DNA of 64,000 nucleotides from Xenorhabdus nematophila ATCC 19061 (GTDB lineage Bacteria; Pseudomonadota; Gammaproteobacteria; Enterobacterales; Enterobacteriaceae): NCBI RefSeq assembly GCF_000252955.1, contig NC_014228.1, positions 682,001 to 746,000 of the forward strand, read 5' to 3'. Shown piece by piece: positions 51,234 to 59,936 of this stretch (position 1 is its first letter; each line of letters starts with the position of its first letter). The notes under the pieces were generated by a model. It saw only the letters and a program-made list of their open reading frames with translations, ran no database searches and was not told where the DNA came from. The position numbers and the translations under genes were made by a program.

Positions 51234-51741
51234 TGAATTAACTGATAAAGGGTTAGGGAAATTATGGGAATCTACAAATGAAAATACACATATTCCCTAT
51301 TATAACTATCTACTGAGGGTACTAATTATTTTCGGCTGCCGCTCTCATGAAGCCAGATTATCAGAATGGAAAGAATGGGATTTTGATAATTGGCTTTGGA
51401 CAGTACCAAGAGAGCACACGAAAACAGATGAAAAAATAATTAGACCAATCCCTATTTACATTAGGGGGGCTATAACTGAATTATATAATCTGAATAAAAA
51501 TAGCGGCTATTTATTAGGTGAATTGAAAAAGCCGGAAGCTATTTCTCAATTTGGTCGTAATTTATGGAAAAAATTAGAGCATTCCGAAGCATGGACTTTA
51601 CACGATTTAAGGCGAACGTTTGCAACTAAGTTAAACGATATGGGCATAGCACCACATATTGTAGAGCAACTTCTAGGCCATGCTTTTCCGGGTATTATGG
51701 CTCTTTGTTGCTGGTCATTCAAGCACTGGACGGAACGGTAA
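51234..51741 (+). pseudogene. P4-type integrase, C-terminal fragment
   Basis: The open frame starts at the fis repeat (AELTDKGLGKLWESTNE) and includes VLIIFGCRSHEARLSEWKEW with the first catalytic Arg, the HxxR box in WTLHDLRRTFATKLNDMG and VEQLLGHA. The DNA-binding N-terminus is missing and the end (nucleophilic Tyr) is replaced by sequence of a primase gene in another frame. The fis repeat plus integrase looks like an attachment-site end of an integrated element. Confidence 0.8.
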
Positions 51742-51953
51742 CAGGCGCACAGACAATTAAGCTGAACGGTGAAAAACGTCTTGTCTCCAGTACGCAGAAG
51801 AAAGGGAGTGTTATTGCGGTATCTGAAATTACCGGAACGCCTAACACGATCATCATTACAGAAGGTTACGCAACGGCTTTAACCGTCAGCCAATTACATA
51901 ATGGCAAGGGCAATCAAGCGCGAATCGAAGCGTTATTGTGGTACGGCGGGTAG
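51685..51953 (+). pseudogene. Phage/satellite primase TOPRIM fragment
   Basis: The frame YGSLLLVIQALDGTVTGAQT, with KLNGEKRLVSSTQKKGSVIA and the TOPRIM core TIIITEGYATALTVSQLH, matches P4-alpha-like primases. The N-terminal zinc domain and the helicase part are missing. It begins inside the integrase fragment in another frame, so a deletion joined the two. Confidence 0.7.
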
Positions 51954-51956
51954 GGC

Positions 51957-52469
51957 GTGGATTTTGTGGCTGTGCGTTTTGCTTTACTGGATGCCGCCGG
52001 AGAACTGGCGACCCCTATCACCGGCTGGAGTAAAAAAGAGTGCCACGCTGCGCTAAAGCAAAGTTTTGATGACTGGTTAGCGGATTTTGGTATCGGGAAC
52101 CGCGAAAAATATCAGGTTATCATCCGTGTCCGTGATTTTATCCAAAAATACGGTTTATCGCGTTTTCAGCCTTATACCTATGGAAAACTGAATGGAAACA
52201 TAGACACCGTTAACGCCATGAGGATTAACCATCTCGCGGGCTATCTGGTACATAACCGCCGCGATGATGGTCAGGTGGAATATCACATTATCCCCAGCGT
52301 ATTTGAAGAGGAAATATTGCAGGGATTACAGAAGAAATCAGGCTTTGAGGCTTTGGAAGAAGCCGGAATGTTAATTAAAGCGGAGAAAGACCGCTTTATC
52401 AGTAAAACTATTTCATTAAATGGCACTCAGGGGCGGTTTGTGGTTCTGATTTTTAATGATGAAGATTAG
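51957..52469 (+). pseudogene. DUF927 helicase-like protein, C-terminal fragment
   Basis: 170 codons matching the C-terminal part of DUF927 proteins found in satellites and islands: RFALLDAAGELATPITGWSK, FDDWLADFGIGNREKYQVII and YLVHNRRDDGQVEYHIIPSV. The P-loop part is absent. Follows the TOPRIM fragment directly. Confidence 0.65.
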
Positions 52470-52493
52470 CCCGCACGTAAAAGAAAAAACATT

Positions 52494-52715
52494 GGGATAA
52501 CGGGATAATAAACATTTAATTAAATATCAGTAAGTTATATCTATTTTAATTATCCCGTATTATCCCATTACATCCCGTAACGTGATGTGACGGTAGATCG
52601 AATATTATCGTGACAATGGGATTATCCCGAAAACATTTTTCTTTGGCAGGCTATAATTCATTGAATAATAAAGAGTTAAAAATATTGTTACTGCGTTTCG
52701 GGATAAGCGGGATAA
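52494..52715. repeat. Cluster of GGGATAA iterons
   Basis: Seven exact copies of GGGATAA on either strand within 222 bp: 52494, 52502 and 52700, 52709 (plus) and 52550, 52560, 52622 (minus), with further near matches (CATCCCG, GGGATTA). It lies directly behind the primase/DUF927 remnant, as a replication origin would. Confidence 0.8.
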
Positions 52716-52746
52716 TGTGGGGATTAATTAGCTAAAGCCTCAACAT

Positions 52747-53234
52747 GAATTTTTTGATGCCATTGGACTAGAAAAAGTATTGAGTGATAATACCCAATAT
52801 CACTTTGTTCTCACATTATCAGAAGCTCAAAGCATTATTGAGGATATCAGCCCCCGCCGTCCACAAAGTCCAAGTTATGGATATGCATTTGCAAGAGGTA
52901 TGGACGCAGGCAACAAGATAAAAAATCCTATGGCACATGTATTTTCTGTCACTGATCCTATTTCCACTTATGCGGGAAATATCTATGATGCGCATGTGTT
53001 TTCTGAAGTTTGCAGAGAGTTTAAGAGCTTGGGCATTAAAGCTACAGAACATGTAGGAAAAAATGGGGAAAAGTATATTCACATATCAGGGCATGCAGGT
53101 CTTAGGAGTCGTATCATAGGGACACGCTATCGTGCCAAAAATCCCCAAATGCTTGGAATGGGAATAGGGCAGCAGGGGCTTAATGCAAGCGTTGTTCAAG
53201 GTGTTAGATTCTGTATTGTATTTTCGATTGCCTA
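52747..53234 (+). pseudogene. Unidentified gene cut by IS630 copy B
   Basis: An open frame of about 160 codons without a clear start (a TTG at 52780 is possible): SDNTQYHFVLTLSEAQSIIE, GYAFARGMDAGNKIKNPMAH, GKNGEKYIHISGHAGLRSRI and PQMLGMGIGQQGLNASVVQG. The C-terminus is interrupted where the IS630 inverted repeat starts. Soluble, mixed alpha/beta. The composition looks like a toxin or effector module, but no family is recognised. Confidence 0.5.
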
Positions 53235-54342
53235 TATACCAATCGTAATTGAAGATGCTTGATTTTTGTTCCTATCAGATCAAAATTGTGTCCATGAAAA
53301 TTACCCTGACAGATGCTCAAAAAAACGCGCTCGAATTGATGCCTGATATGACTTGTGATGGACGTGTGCGTGATCGCATTAAGGCCGTGCTTTTGGCATC
53401 GGAAGGCTGGACTGCCCAGATGATTGCCTAGGCTTTGCGTATTCATGAAAGTACGGTGAGCCGCCATCTGAAAGACTACTTTTCTGAAGAAAAACTGGCC
53501 CCTGAAAATGGTGGCTCTGCAAGTCGTTTATCTGCCCAACAAACGGCAGAACCTGTTGAATATCTGACAGCCAATTTGATGCATACCCCCGCCCAAATTG
53601 GGGCCTGTGTCCGAGTCCGTTGGCCGGTGTCTTTCCGCGTGGGGGGAATGACGAAATGGCTTCACCGTCAGGGTTTCAGCTACAAAAAGCCAAAAGGCGT
53701 TCCTCATACATTCGAGGCGGATAAACAGCCACAATTTATTGATAACTACAAGGCGCTAAAAGACGAAGCGGGTCAGCATGAACCGCTCCTGTTCAGGGAT
53801 GCGGTGCCTCCTTCACCGTCCACAAAGCTCAGCGCTGGCGGGATGAAAGCAGGAAAAAATCAGGTAAAAGTGGCCGAAACGACCGGCAGCCGTACCCGTC
53901 TCAACCTCATGGGGGCACTCAATTTGCAGCAGATTGAAGAGACCGTTATTCGTGAGTATCCGACGATTAACGCCAAAAATGTCGTCTTGTTTTTCGGTGC
54001 AATCCGGGAAACGTATCCACTTTCACAAAAAATTCATCTTATTCTGGATGGAGCCGGTTACCATCGTTCTGAAATCGTTAAATTTTTCGCCGAGGTTCTG
54101 AATATTGAGTTGCATTATCTGCCGCCTTACAGTCCTAATCTCAATCCGATTGAGCGATTATGGAAGTACGCGAATGAACAGATACGCAACAATGTCTATT
54201 TCCCGGATGCAAAAACATTCCGTGAAACATTTCATCATTTTTTTCATGTCACCTTCCCCGAAAAGATAGAGGAATTGGCTACTCGGCTGACGGATAATTT
54301 CCAAACTTTAATTCCTGCATCTTCAAGTTAATTGCGTATATA
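53235..54342 (+). mobile_element. IS630-family element, copy B
   Basis: Bounded by TATACCAATCG...GAAGATGC at the left and the inverted GCATCTTCAAG...GTATA at the right, like copy A at 40206-40970. It interrupts one gene on its left and a recombinase on its right. Confidence 0.8.
53294..54331 (+). pseudogene. IS630 transposase (copy B) with in-frame amber stop
   Basis: MKITLTDAQKNALELMPDMT to TAQMIA, TAG at 53432-53434 region, then ALRIHESTVSRHLKDYFSEE in the same frame. It continues through LNLMGALNLQQIEETVIREY, LILDGAGYHRSEIV (second Asp) and YSPNLNPIERLWKYANEQIR (Glu) to the end. The first Asp motif, normally FxDAVHP, reads FRDAVPPSP, so it is partly altered. One nonsense codon blocks the full protein of about 345 residues. 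Confidence 0.85.
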
Positions 54343-55079
54343 TTTCTATAGCGATCAACTGCCTGGTGAATACTCGGCTTATCGATTAATTTTCCCTCTC
54401 TCTCTTTCATTATATTTTCAGCGTAATAAATAGCGGATTTAAGCTGCTCGCGATCTAAAATTGTTGTATCTCTTGGATGCCCTCCTTTTGTACCAAAAAC
54501 AATTCTGACAGAATGATGCTCATTATTTAAAGAATTTTTCCAAGTCTGTACCGATTTACATGCCTGAACAGCTTCTTTCGTTCTTAATCCTAAAACATAT
54601 GCCAATTGTAAAGTAGCAGCTACACCCTTATCTATTTTTTCTATTTCTCTAAATGCCTGCTTAAATTCATCTGGTGTCAGTGCTTCTTTCGTTCCTATAC
54701 GGCTTGCCCCTGATATTCCAAGTGAGCGATTATTTAAACGCTCATTATCTGGATCGGCTAATTTGAGTTTTCCTGCTTGAGAAAGTATTCCACGTAAGGC
54801 AGACATTTCATTCTGAAGAGTCCTGTTACTAATATTTTCAGCTTTACGTTGCACAATATAACTCTCAAAATATTTAACTTTTAAGCTATCCAATTGACGC
54901 AGTTTAATTCCTGAAGAATTCAAATAACTCAGAAACTGTTTGGCTATCCGTGTACGATCTGCAACCGTAGCAAAGCCCCTCCCCGCTTTACGTGCACACG
55001 TAATAAAATCTTTCTTAAATGATTCTACCTTTGATCTTGATGTTTTTTGAATCATAAAAAACTCCAATATAGTTAACAT
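54343..55079 (-). pseudogene. Second tyrosine recombinase, C-terminus removed by IS630 copy B
   Basis: About 245 genuine residues homologous to the recombinase at 30283-31200: SNRTLQNEMSALRGILSQAG, RSLGISGASRIGTKEALTPD, LAYVLGLRTKEAVQACKSVQ (first Arg) and IVFGTKGGHPRDTTILDREQ. The HxxR box and the nucleophilic Tyr are missing because the IS inverted repeat starts at codon about 246. GC is lower than in the first copy, so this is not a recent duplication. Confidence 0.85.
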
Positions 55080-55534
55080 TATGAATAATAAAGACTATTA
55101 ATAATGCCACTGCATCCAGATTATTAGTTTTCCGTCATTACAGACGTTCCCTGCGTGTCGATTAAGTTTGTCATCCTGACAGTCAGATATTGTGTAGCAG
55201 GGCGAGGCCATGTTGAGTTATTGCAGGAGCGCGCTCTGTGCTCTGCACTGCGCTTTAATGCTCCCCGTTCAAGCCTAAAATTAGGTTGAACGCCTCAATA
55301 TCTTGACTATTTTTCTCCTATTTATCAAAAAGTTAGTTTCATTAATTAGAACTAGAAGTTGAAATTATCCTACAAGCGTCCGTTAGTAAACGGGCGTACA
55401 GGACGCTTTGTTAATCGTTAAAACATTCCTTCGACAACATTCCGAAATACTTCAAACGCTGTCTTCATTTGGTAAAATCGTTTAAAAAAATGTTCTAACG
55501 TCAGTTGTAATGCGATCTGGAAGTTTTACGCCTA

Positions 55535-55580
55535 GCGGCGTCACTTGGTAATCGCTACGCTTTTACACAAGTGACGCCGC
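55535..55580. repeat. Hairpin with stem GCGGCGTCACTT
   Basis: GCGGCGTCACTT (55535-55546) pairs perfectly with AAGTGACGCCGC (55569-55580). The core equals the hairpin at 31469-31507 upstream of the other recombinase. Confidence 0.75.
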
Positions 55581-55885
55581 TCATCTTTTTGCTCTCAATG
55601 CCGCTATTCGAAAATGCCGAAGATGCCAAATGTTCCAAATGGCATACCGTCATATCGTAGCTGGCAAAGGTCGCACAAAGCTCTCGACATGATAAAAAGC
55701 GCACTGATAAAGACGTTTGATGTTATCTCATCAAACTGAAAGTTGACAAATCCATTAATATCAAGCTATTAAATGAATTTAACGGAAAGCTTCTTAATCG
55801 CTTTAGCGATCCCCGTTTTCAAAGAATAAACGGGTTTACCCAGCGTATTTGCTGTCTGCCTTTTCAGGTACGGCAGATAATGTAG

Positions 55886-55972
55886 TCACCCGAAAGCGTT
55901 CCTCTCAGACTATTAGAACATTAATATTGCAATCACCCAAAGGCGTTCCTCTCAGATTACTGGAACATTAAT
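55886..55972. repeat. Two tandem copies of a 40-bp palindromic repeat
   Basis: TCACCCGAAAGCGTTCCTCT... and TCACCCAAAGGCGTTCCTCT..., 47 bp apart. Each contains GTTCC-TCTCAGATTACT-GGAAC or a near version, so each can fold. Not a CRISPR repeat known to me. Confidence 0.7.
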
Positions 55973-56174
55973 CGGCTACCATAAGGTAACGTTACAACGA
56001 AAAAAATCTTACACTGGTAATTCACTATCGTCAATGACTCTGTAAAGTGCCTTTTGTTTAACTATTATCAGATATTCAGCAATCAAAATATTATATAATT
56101 CTAACTCGAAATTGAATGAGAAACCGTAAATAACATCCCTATTATTCACAGTTTTACCTATCGAGTTACATAAC

Positions 56175-57035
56175 CTAATTATTATTAGGTAAACTAATAA
56201 GTAATCGATCATTCGATATGACTAAAATTCTATTTGAAAGAAAATCATCACCTAGCAGACCATCAAAATCTATCCGCTTATCGGGATCTATATTGTCATC
56301 AGACAGCCGGAAAACTGCCGCAGAGAGCTTAACACTATCAGGTGTCATAATAGTCTTCTTCTGGCAATGTTGCTGCGATAACTTAATACACCCAACCTCA
56401 GTACGTGTGAAAAGAGTTGTGTGACTTGCACCAGTATCAATAACCATACGACTTATTTTTTCATTTCCAGATAATACGCTGATTTCTATCCCATTATTTG
56501 TTCGGGTAAAAGGAATAGATTTCCAACGGTAGCCATCAGGAAGCGCTTTAATGTTATCGGTTATTGTCAGCATCTTTGATGCGTAGTCAAGAATAAGTGT
56601 TTTATTTTTGGCAACACCTAATCCTAATACCCCATCTATGATAAGCTTCCCATTGCCATCAAACATACCATTCCCCCAGGGTTTAAAGAGTTCAATATCA
56701 ATATTTGAAAAACGTTCACCATTAACAGTAACATTGGTTGCCCTTTCCACTGGAGTAAACTTCGCAGCGCCAAAAACATCTACAGAACCCTCTATTTTTG
56801 CTCGATGATCCAAACTTGGAAAAATCGAATCAAAAATGGGCTTAGGGAGATAAAAAGCGCGAGATGCTCCTGTATCAATTGCAAGCCTCTTAACCTCTTT
56901 TCCATTGATATTGAGCGAAACTGAAGGAGTTACATTCTCAAGATAAACAATCGGCACAGTAATATCAGCTTTAACTACTGCAACTGGAATAACAGTAATA
57001 CACAGCGCCGCACATATATTCAGAATTCTATTCAT
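56175..57035 (-). CDS. Exported protein with two DTGAS aspartic-protease domains
   Basis: A 286-residue protein from ATG 57035 (MNRILNICAALCITVIPVAV), with a signal peptide cut near VVKA. A retropepsin/pepsin-like half with RLAIDTGASRAF and DGVLGLG is followed by a second half with RMVIDTGASHTTL and DGLLGDDFL. Each half supplies one catalytic Asp, the arrangement of pepsins rather than of single-domain retropepsins. It lies 378 bp downstream of a XyeA-like precursor gene on the same strand, so it may process or export-mature that peptide; this is inference. An in-frame ATG 10 codons upstream is less likely. Confidence 0.82.
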   Translation of the reverse strand: MNRILNICAALCITVIPVAVVKADITVPIVYLENVTPSVSLNINGKEVKRLAIDTGASRAFYLPKPIFDSIFPSLDHRAKIEGSVDVFGAAKFTPVERATNVTVNGERFSNIDIELFKPWGNGMFDGNGKLIIDGVLGLGVAKNKTLILDYASKMLTITDNIKALPDGYRWKSIPFTRTNNGIEISVLSGNEKISRMVIDTGASHTTLFTRTEVGCIKLSQQHCQKKTIMTPDSVKLSAAVFRLSDDNIDPDKRIDFDGLLGDDFLSNRILVISNDRLLISLPNNN

Positions 57036-57065
57036 ATTCAACAACCCCAATTTTTTCAATCTCAT

Positions 57066-57412
57066 TTTTCCCAGACTGATTTCTATAAGGTAACTAAAAC
57101 AGAATCTAATGTAAGATTAATACTGTTTCTATCTTATTAGTCATAGGAATTATTTTGTTAATCTTCCAAAGTCTGCATTATTTAATGTAATTAGATATCC
57201 GTAAAGATCAAAGAAATAAATTTAAAAAAGTATAAAGTGTGATGTAAGAGAGGAAAAAAATTGTTATCCTTGAGATAATAGGCTTGGATTCAATATCGCA
57301 TCATGCTTAGGTTACTTTTTAGACCCTTTTTAAAAAAGGTATTTTTGAGTGATTATTTTATATAGTCAGAAAATCACTCTGATTAATTTATGAAAATAAT
57401 AATCACAAGTTC
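57066..57412. other. Gap between the precursor gene and the protease gene
   Basis: About 350 bp with no reading frame for a radical-SAM maturase, which would need more than 1 kb. AT-rich; if a maturase gene was once here it has been removed completely. Confidence 0.6.
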
Positions 57413-57559
57413 CTATTTTCTATCCCATGTAGTTTTCCAAAATATATCAGCAGGAGCCTCTCCACCGCGAACGGCATCAAGCAAGTTAGATACTTTCTGA
57501 TCCTTCTGAGCTTTTAGATTTGTAGAATGTTTCTGAACAGCTTTCTGTAATTTGTTCAT
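57413..57559 (-). CDS. XyeA-family (triceptide) RiPP precursor peptide
   Basis: A 48-residue peptide, MNKLQKAVQKHSTN... to ...FWKTTWDRK, preceded by AAGGAAA seven bases before the ATG. Leader about 1-33, Lys/Gln-rich and helical, ends in VRGG; the 15-residue core is EAPADIFWKTTWDRK. The core contains W-x-x motifs (WKT, WDR) of the kind that XyeB-type radical-SAM enzymes crosslink into three-residue cyclophanes. Size, GG site and WKTTW end fit the XYE family as I know it. No radical-SAM gene is in the window, so it is an orphan or acts with a maturase elsewhere. Confidence 0.7.
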   Translation of the reverse strand: MNKLQKAVQKHSTNLKAQKDQKVSNLLDAVRGGEAPADIFWKTTWDRK

Positions 57560-57925
57560 ATTATTTCCTTAATTATCTCATATGTCATTTTATGAATAAA
57601 AGTGAACTCATTGCATTTCAACCACAACTCATTAAAAATAGAAGAGATGCGAAGAAATATAATATTAATTACTATTTACCTTGCTAACCCACAAAGATTG
57701 TTTTAAACGAGAATACTTACCTCAATATAAAACATACCCGTAAGCTGCATCATTTAATATATATCAATTTAAATTTATATCAACAAAAAAGCATTGATAA
57801 AAAATATATTAATACAGTTTATATAAGTTATTATTGGAATAGTAAACCTAGATCATAAGTTACCACAATATTACTCATACCGACCCCTCTATTTACATAT
57901 TTATTTCAACATTAATTTATTACAG
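57560..57925. other. Upstream region of the precursor gene
   Basis: A gene-free AT-rich stretch between the precursor and an IS630 remnant. It should carry the precursor promoter; no site was singled out. Confidence 0.4.
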
Positions 57926-58997
57926 TTAAGTACTCAAGAAAAGTTAATTGCAAATTGGTCGCCATAACCTTTCAATAAAGTATTTAACTCATACTCCATT
58001 GTATCCTGAGTCCAAGTGATAAAACGTCGCCAATGGTATTTGGCCTGTTTCCAGACGATCTCAATCAAATTCAGCTCTGGGCTGTAAGCGGGAAGATAGA
58101 ATAAAAACAGGTTGTGTTCTCGTCACCCGCCATTTCTGATTTGTTCTTCGATCCCGTGATGGATACGCGCATTATCCAACACTAAAAATGTCAGGCGGTT
58201 GTCCCCTTGTTGGGCGACCTGCTCTAAAAAATCAATCACGTCATCGCGCGTGATACTGCCTGACGTTGTCTGGTAAAACAGCGTGTTATCCGTGTAATTT
58301 AACGCCCCCAGAACTGACCGTCTGTCATGCTCTTGGGGCTTACCCCGTGGACTCCAGCCATATTGCACCGGCGGAGACGCGGCAAAACCCGCCTCATCAA
58401 AATAGACCAGACGGTAATGTCCTGACCGTGCTCCCGCCTTACTTTTATTCAGCAAGGCGGATTTTTTAGCAAACTCCGTTTCGTTACGCTTTTTTTAAGC
58501 GACAGTCGGGTTCGTTTATAGGTGAGCCCCTGCTTTTTCAGGGTATTTGCCAGCGTTTCAAGCGTACAAGGCAGGGCACCCTGCTTTGCCTCAACGCACT
58601 GAGCTATCCGGGCGAGTGTCAGGGACTCTGCGCTGGCCGCTTCGACCGCAGTGGCAATCATGTCAGGCGTCATGGCGAGATACCGGCCTCCGGCATGACC
58701 CCCTAATAATCCCGCTATCCCTGAATTGTGCCACATGTGAACCCAATTATAGATAACCCGGAGACTGCATCCTATTTCAGCGGTGATCTGGGACGGCTTG
58801 ATCCCTCTGGCAAGCATGAGCAAACCCGTTCCTCGCGTACGAATGTCCCGATGTGGATGATTCAACGCGAGTTGTTGCAATGTGATTCGTTCAGGCTCAG
58901 AAAGTATTATCTTCGATTTCATAAGAACAGGCAGAGAATCAGGTTATCGTGTTATCGATTGTAACAGTAATGCAGATAATTTATCTGATTAACTTAA
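57926..58997 (-). mobile_element. IS630-family element, nearly full length
   Basis: Ends TTAAGTACTCAAGAAAAGTT (left) and, reversed, TTAAGTTAATCAGATAAATT (right). Related pieces lie at 11354-11611 (right-end half) and 38321-38345 (solitary left end). Confidence 0.8.
57951..58922 (-). pseudogene. IS630 transposase with two frameshifts
   Basis: N-terminal half MKSKIILSEPERITLQQLAL to KNPPC at 58449-58922 (HTH region GIKPSQITAEIGCSLRVIYN). The middle is at 58123-58455 in another frame (LVYFDEAGFAASPPVQYGWS and FLVLDNARIHHGIEEQIRNG with two Asp). The end is in a third frame (FLFYLPAYSPELNLIEIVWK with Glu). All catalytic residues exist, but the frame is broken twice. Confidence 0.88.
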
Positions 58998-59019
58998 CTA
59001 ACCTATAAGGAGTGACATC

Positions 59020-59238
59020 ATGCTTAATAATGGCATGAGATCATTTGATAGCTGGCATTTTTCTATGTTGAATGATAATGTGAGAACATTTGCGTTAGAA
59101 AGCGCCATCAAAGAACTTGATCTAAATGGTAAAAAGGTTTTTGAAATTGGCACTGGTGCTGGACTAACATCAATGATGTTTGCAAAATATGGTGCTAAAA
59201 AAATATTGACTTGTGAAATAAACAAACAATTATATTAA
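59020..59238 (+). pseudogene. N-terminal fragment of a SAM-dependent methyltransferase
   Basis: 72 codons: MRSFDSWHFSMLNDNVRTFA, then motif I KVFEIGTGAGLTSMMFAKYG and the acidic loop ILTCEINKQLY, then a stop. The start resembles PRMT-like methyltransferases (W-H-F-x-M-L-N-D). The remaining two thirds are absent. AAGGAGTGACATC precedes the ATG. Confidence 0.75.
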
Positions 59239-59240
59239 CA

Positions 59241-59305
59241 AGCCAGTGTTCGGTTAAAAAATTACTGTTGTATTAATTTTTTGAGCACTGGCTATTTATT
59301 TTATT
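59241..59305 (+). terminator. Hairpin after the methyltransferase fragment
   Basis: AGCCAGTG pairs with CACTGGCT (59241-59248 / 59286-59293), followed by a T-rich tract. It separates the two fragments. Confidence 0.55.
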
Positions 59306-59313
59306 TTTCTGGC

Positions 59314-59442
59314 ATGGATGAAAAAACCAATGTAGAAGCTATTACCAAATGGCTGAACTTCAATCTCTTCAAGGATATTGTCCCTCAAAAAGACTTTATC
59401 AAACATTCACATCACTTGATCGTCGTGGTGCTTTCTGAATAA
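59314..59442 (+). pseudogene. Small frame, possibly the C-terminal remnant of the same methyltransferase
   Basis: 42 residues, starting MDEKTNVEAITKWLNFNLFK and ending HSHHLIVVVLSE. It looks like the end of a globular protein, and its place after the truncated methyltransferase suggests it is the other end of that gene. Identity is not certain. Confidence 0.35.
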
Positions 59443-59936
59443 CAGCAACATAACGATTTCCCAAAAACCTAATAGGTTGAAAGATAAAGAATAAACAGTT
59501 TACCTGACCACATTTCAAGCTAAATATCTTTAGTAGAAAATAAATCTCTTCTGAAAATGTTTTCTAATTCACAAAATAAATTTTTTATCATAGATATTCT
59601 CTTTCCATTCAAAAATATTCGTTCTACTTCAGATTTTGATGATGAATCATAAAATGACACCGTTTTATACTGACATCATTCACATGTTCGAGACTTAACT
59701 GTAAAAGGAGTTAAAAATTATTTTTTATAGATACAATTTAGATATAAAACAATATAAATATTTTTATATTTAAACGATACAAATTTATACCTCATGAATC
59801 TTGATTTGCAGCTATCAGGCAAGAAAACTTCCCTCAAACATAACTGACTATGTGACCAGAGGAAGGTTATAAAGAATAGCCAGTCAACAAAACTGCAATT
59901 TGAAAAATGATAGATATATTAAATACAGGAATCTCT
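59443..59936. other. Intergenic region upstream of the symporter
   Basis: About 490 bp, AT-rich, no credible gene. The promoter of the symporter is expected here; AGGAATCTCT precedes its ATG. Confidence 0.4.

Larger units (their letters stand above)
55080..56008. other. Non-coding upstream region of the second recombinase
   Basis: About 900 bp without a convincing gene. It contains the hairpin at 55535-55580 and the tandem palindromic repeat at 55886-55972. A GC-richer stretch around 55140-55290 (GCAGGAGCGCGCTCTGTGC) may be structured. Confidence 0.5.

Noticed and set aside
55886..55972. Two-unit CRISPR array
   Set aside because: Only two units, no matching Cas genes, and the repeat does not resemble known enterobacterial CRISPR repeats.
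56009..56212. 67-codon minus-strand frame after the aspartic protease
   Set aside because: It overlaps the protease end, is very AT-rich and has no recognisable features; probably chance.
57066..57412. Hidden radical-SAM maturase between precursor and protease
   Set aside because: The gap is only about 350 bp, and no CxxxCxxC motif or long frame exists on either strand.
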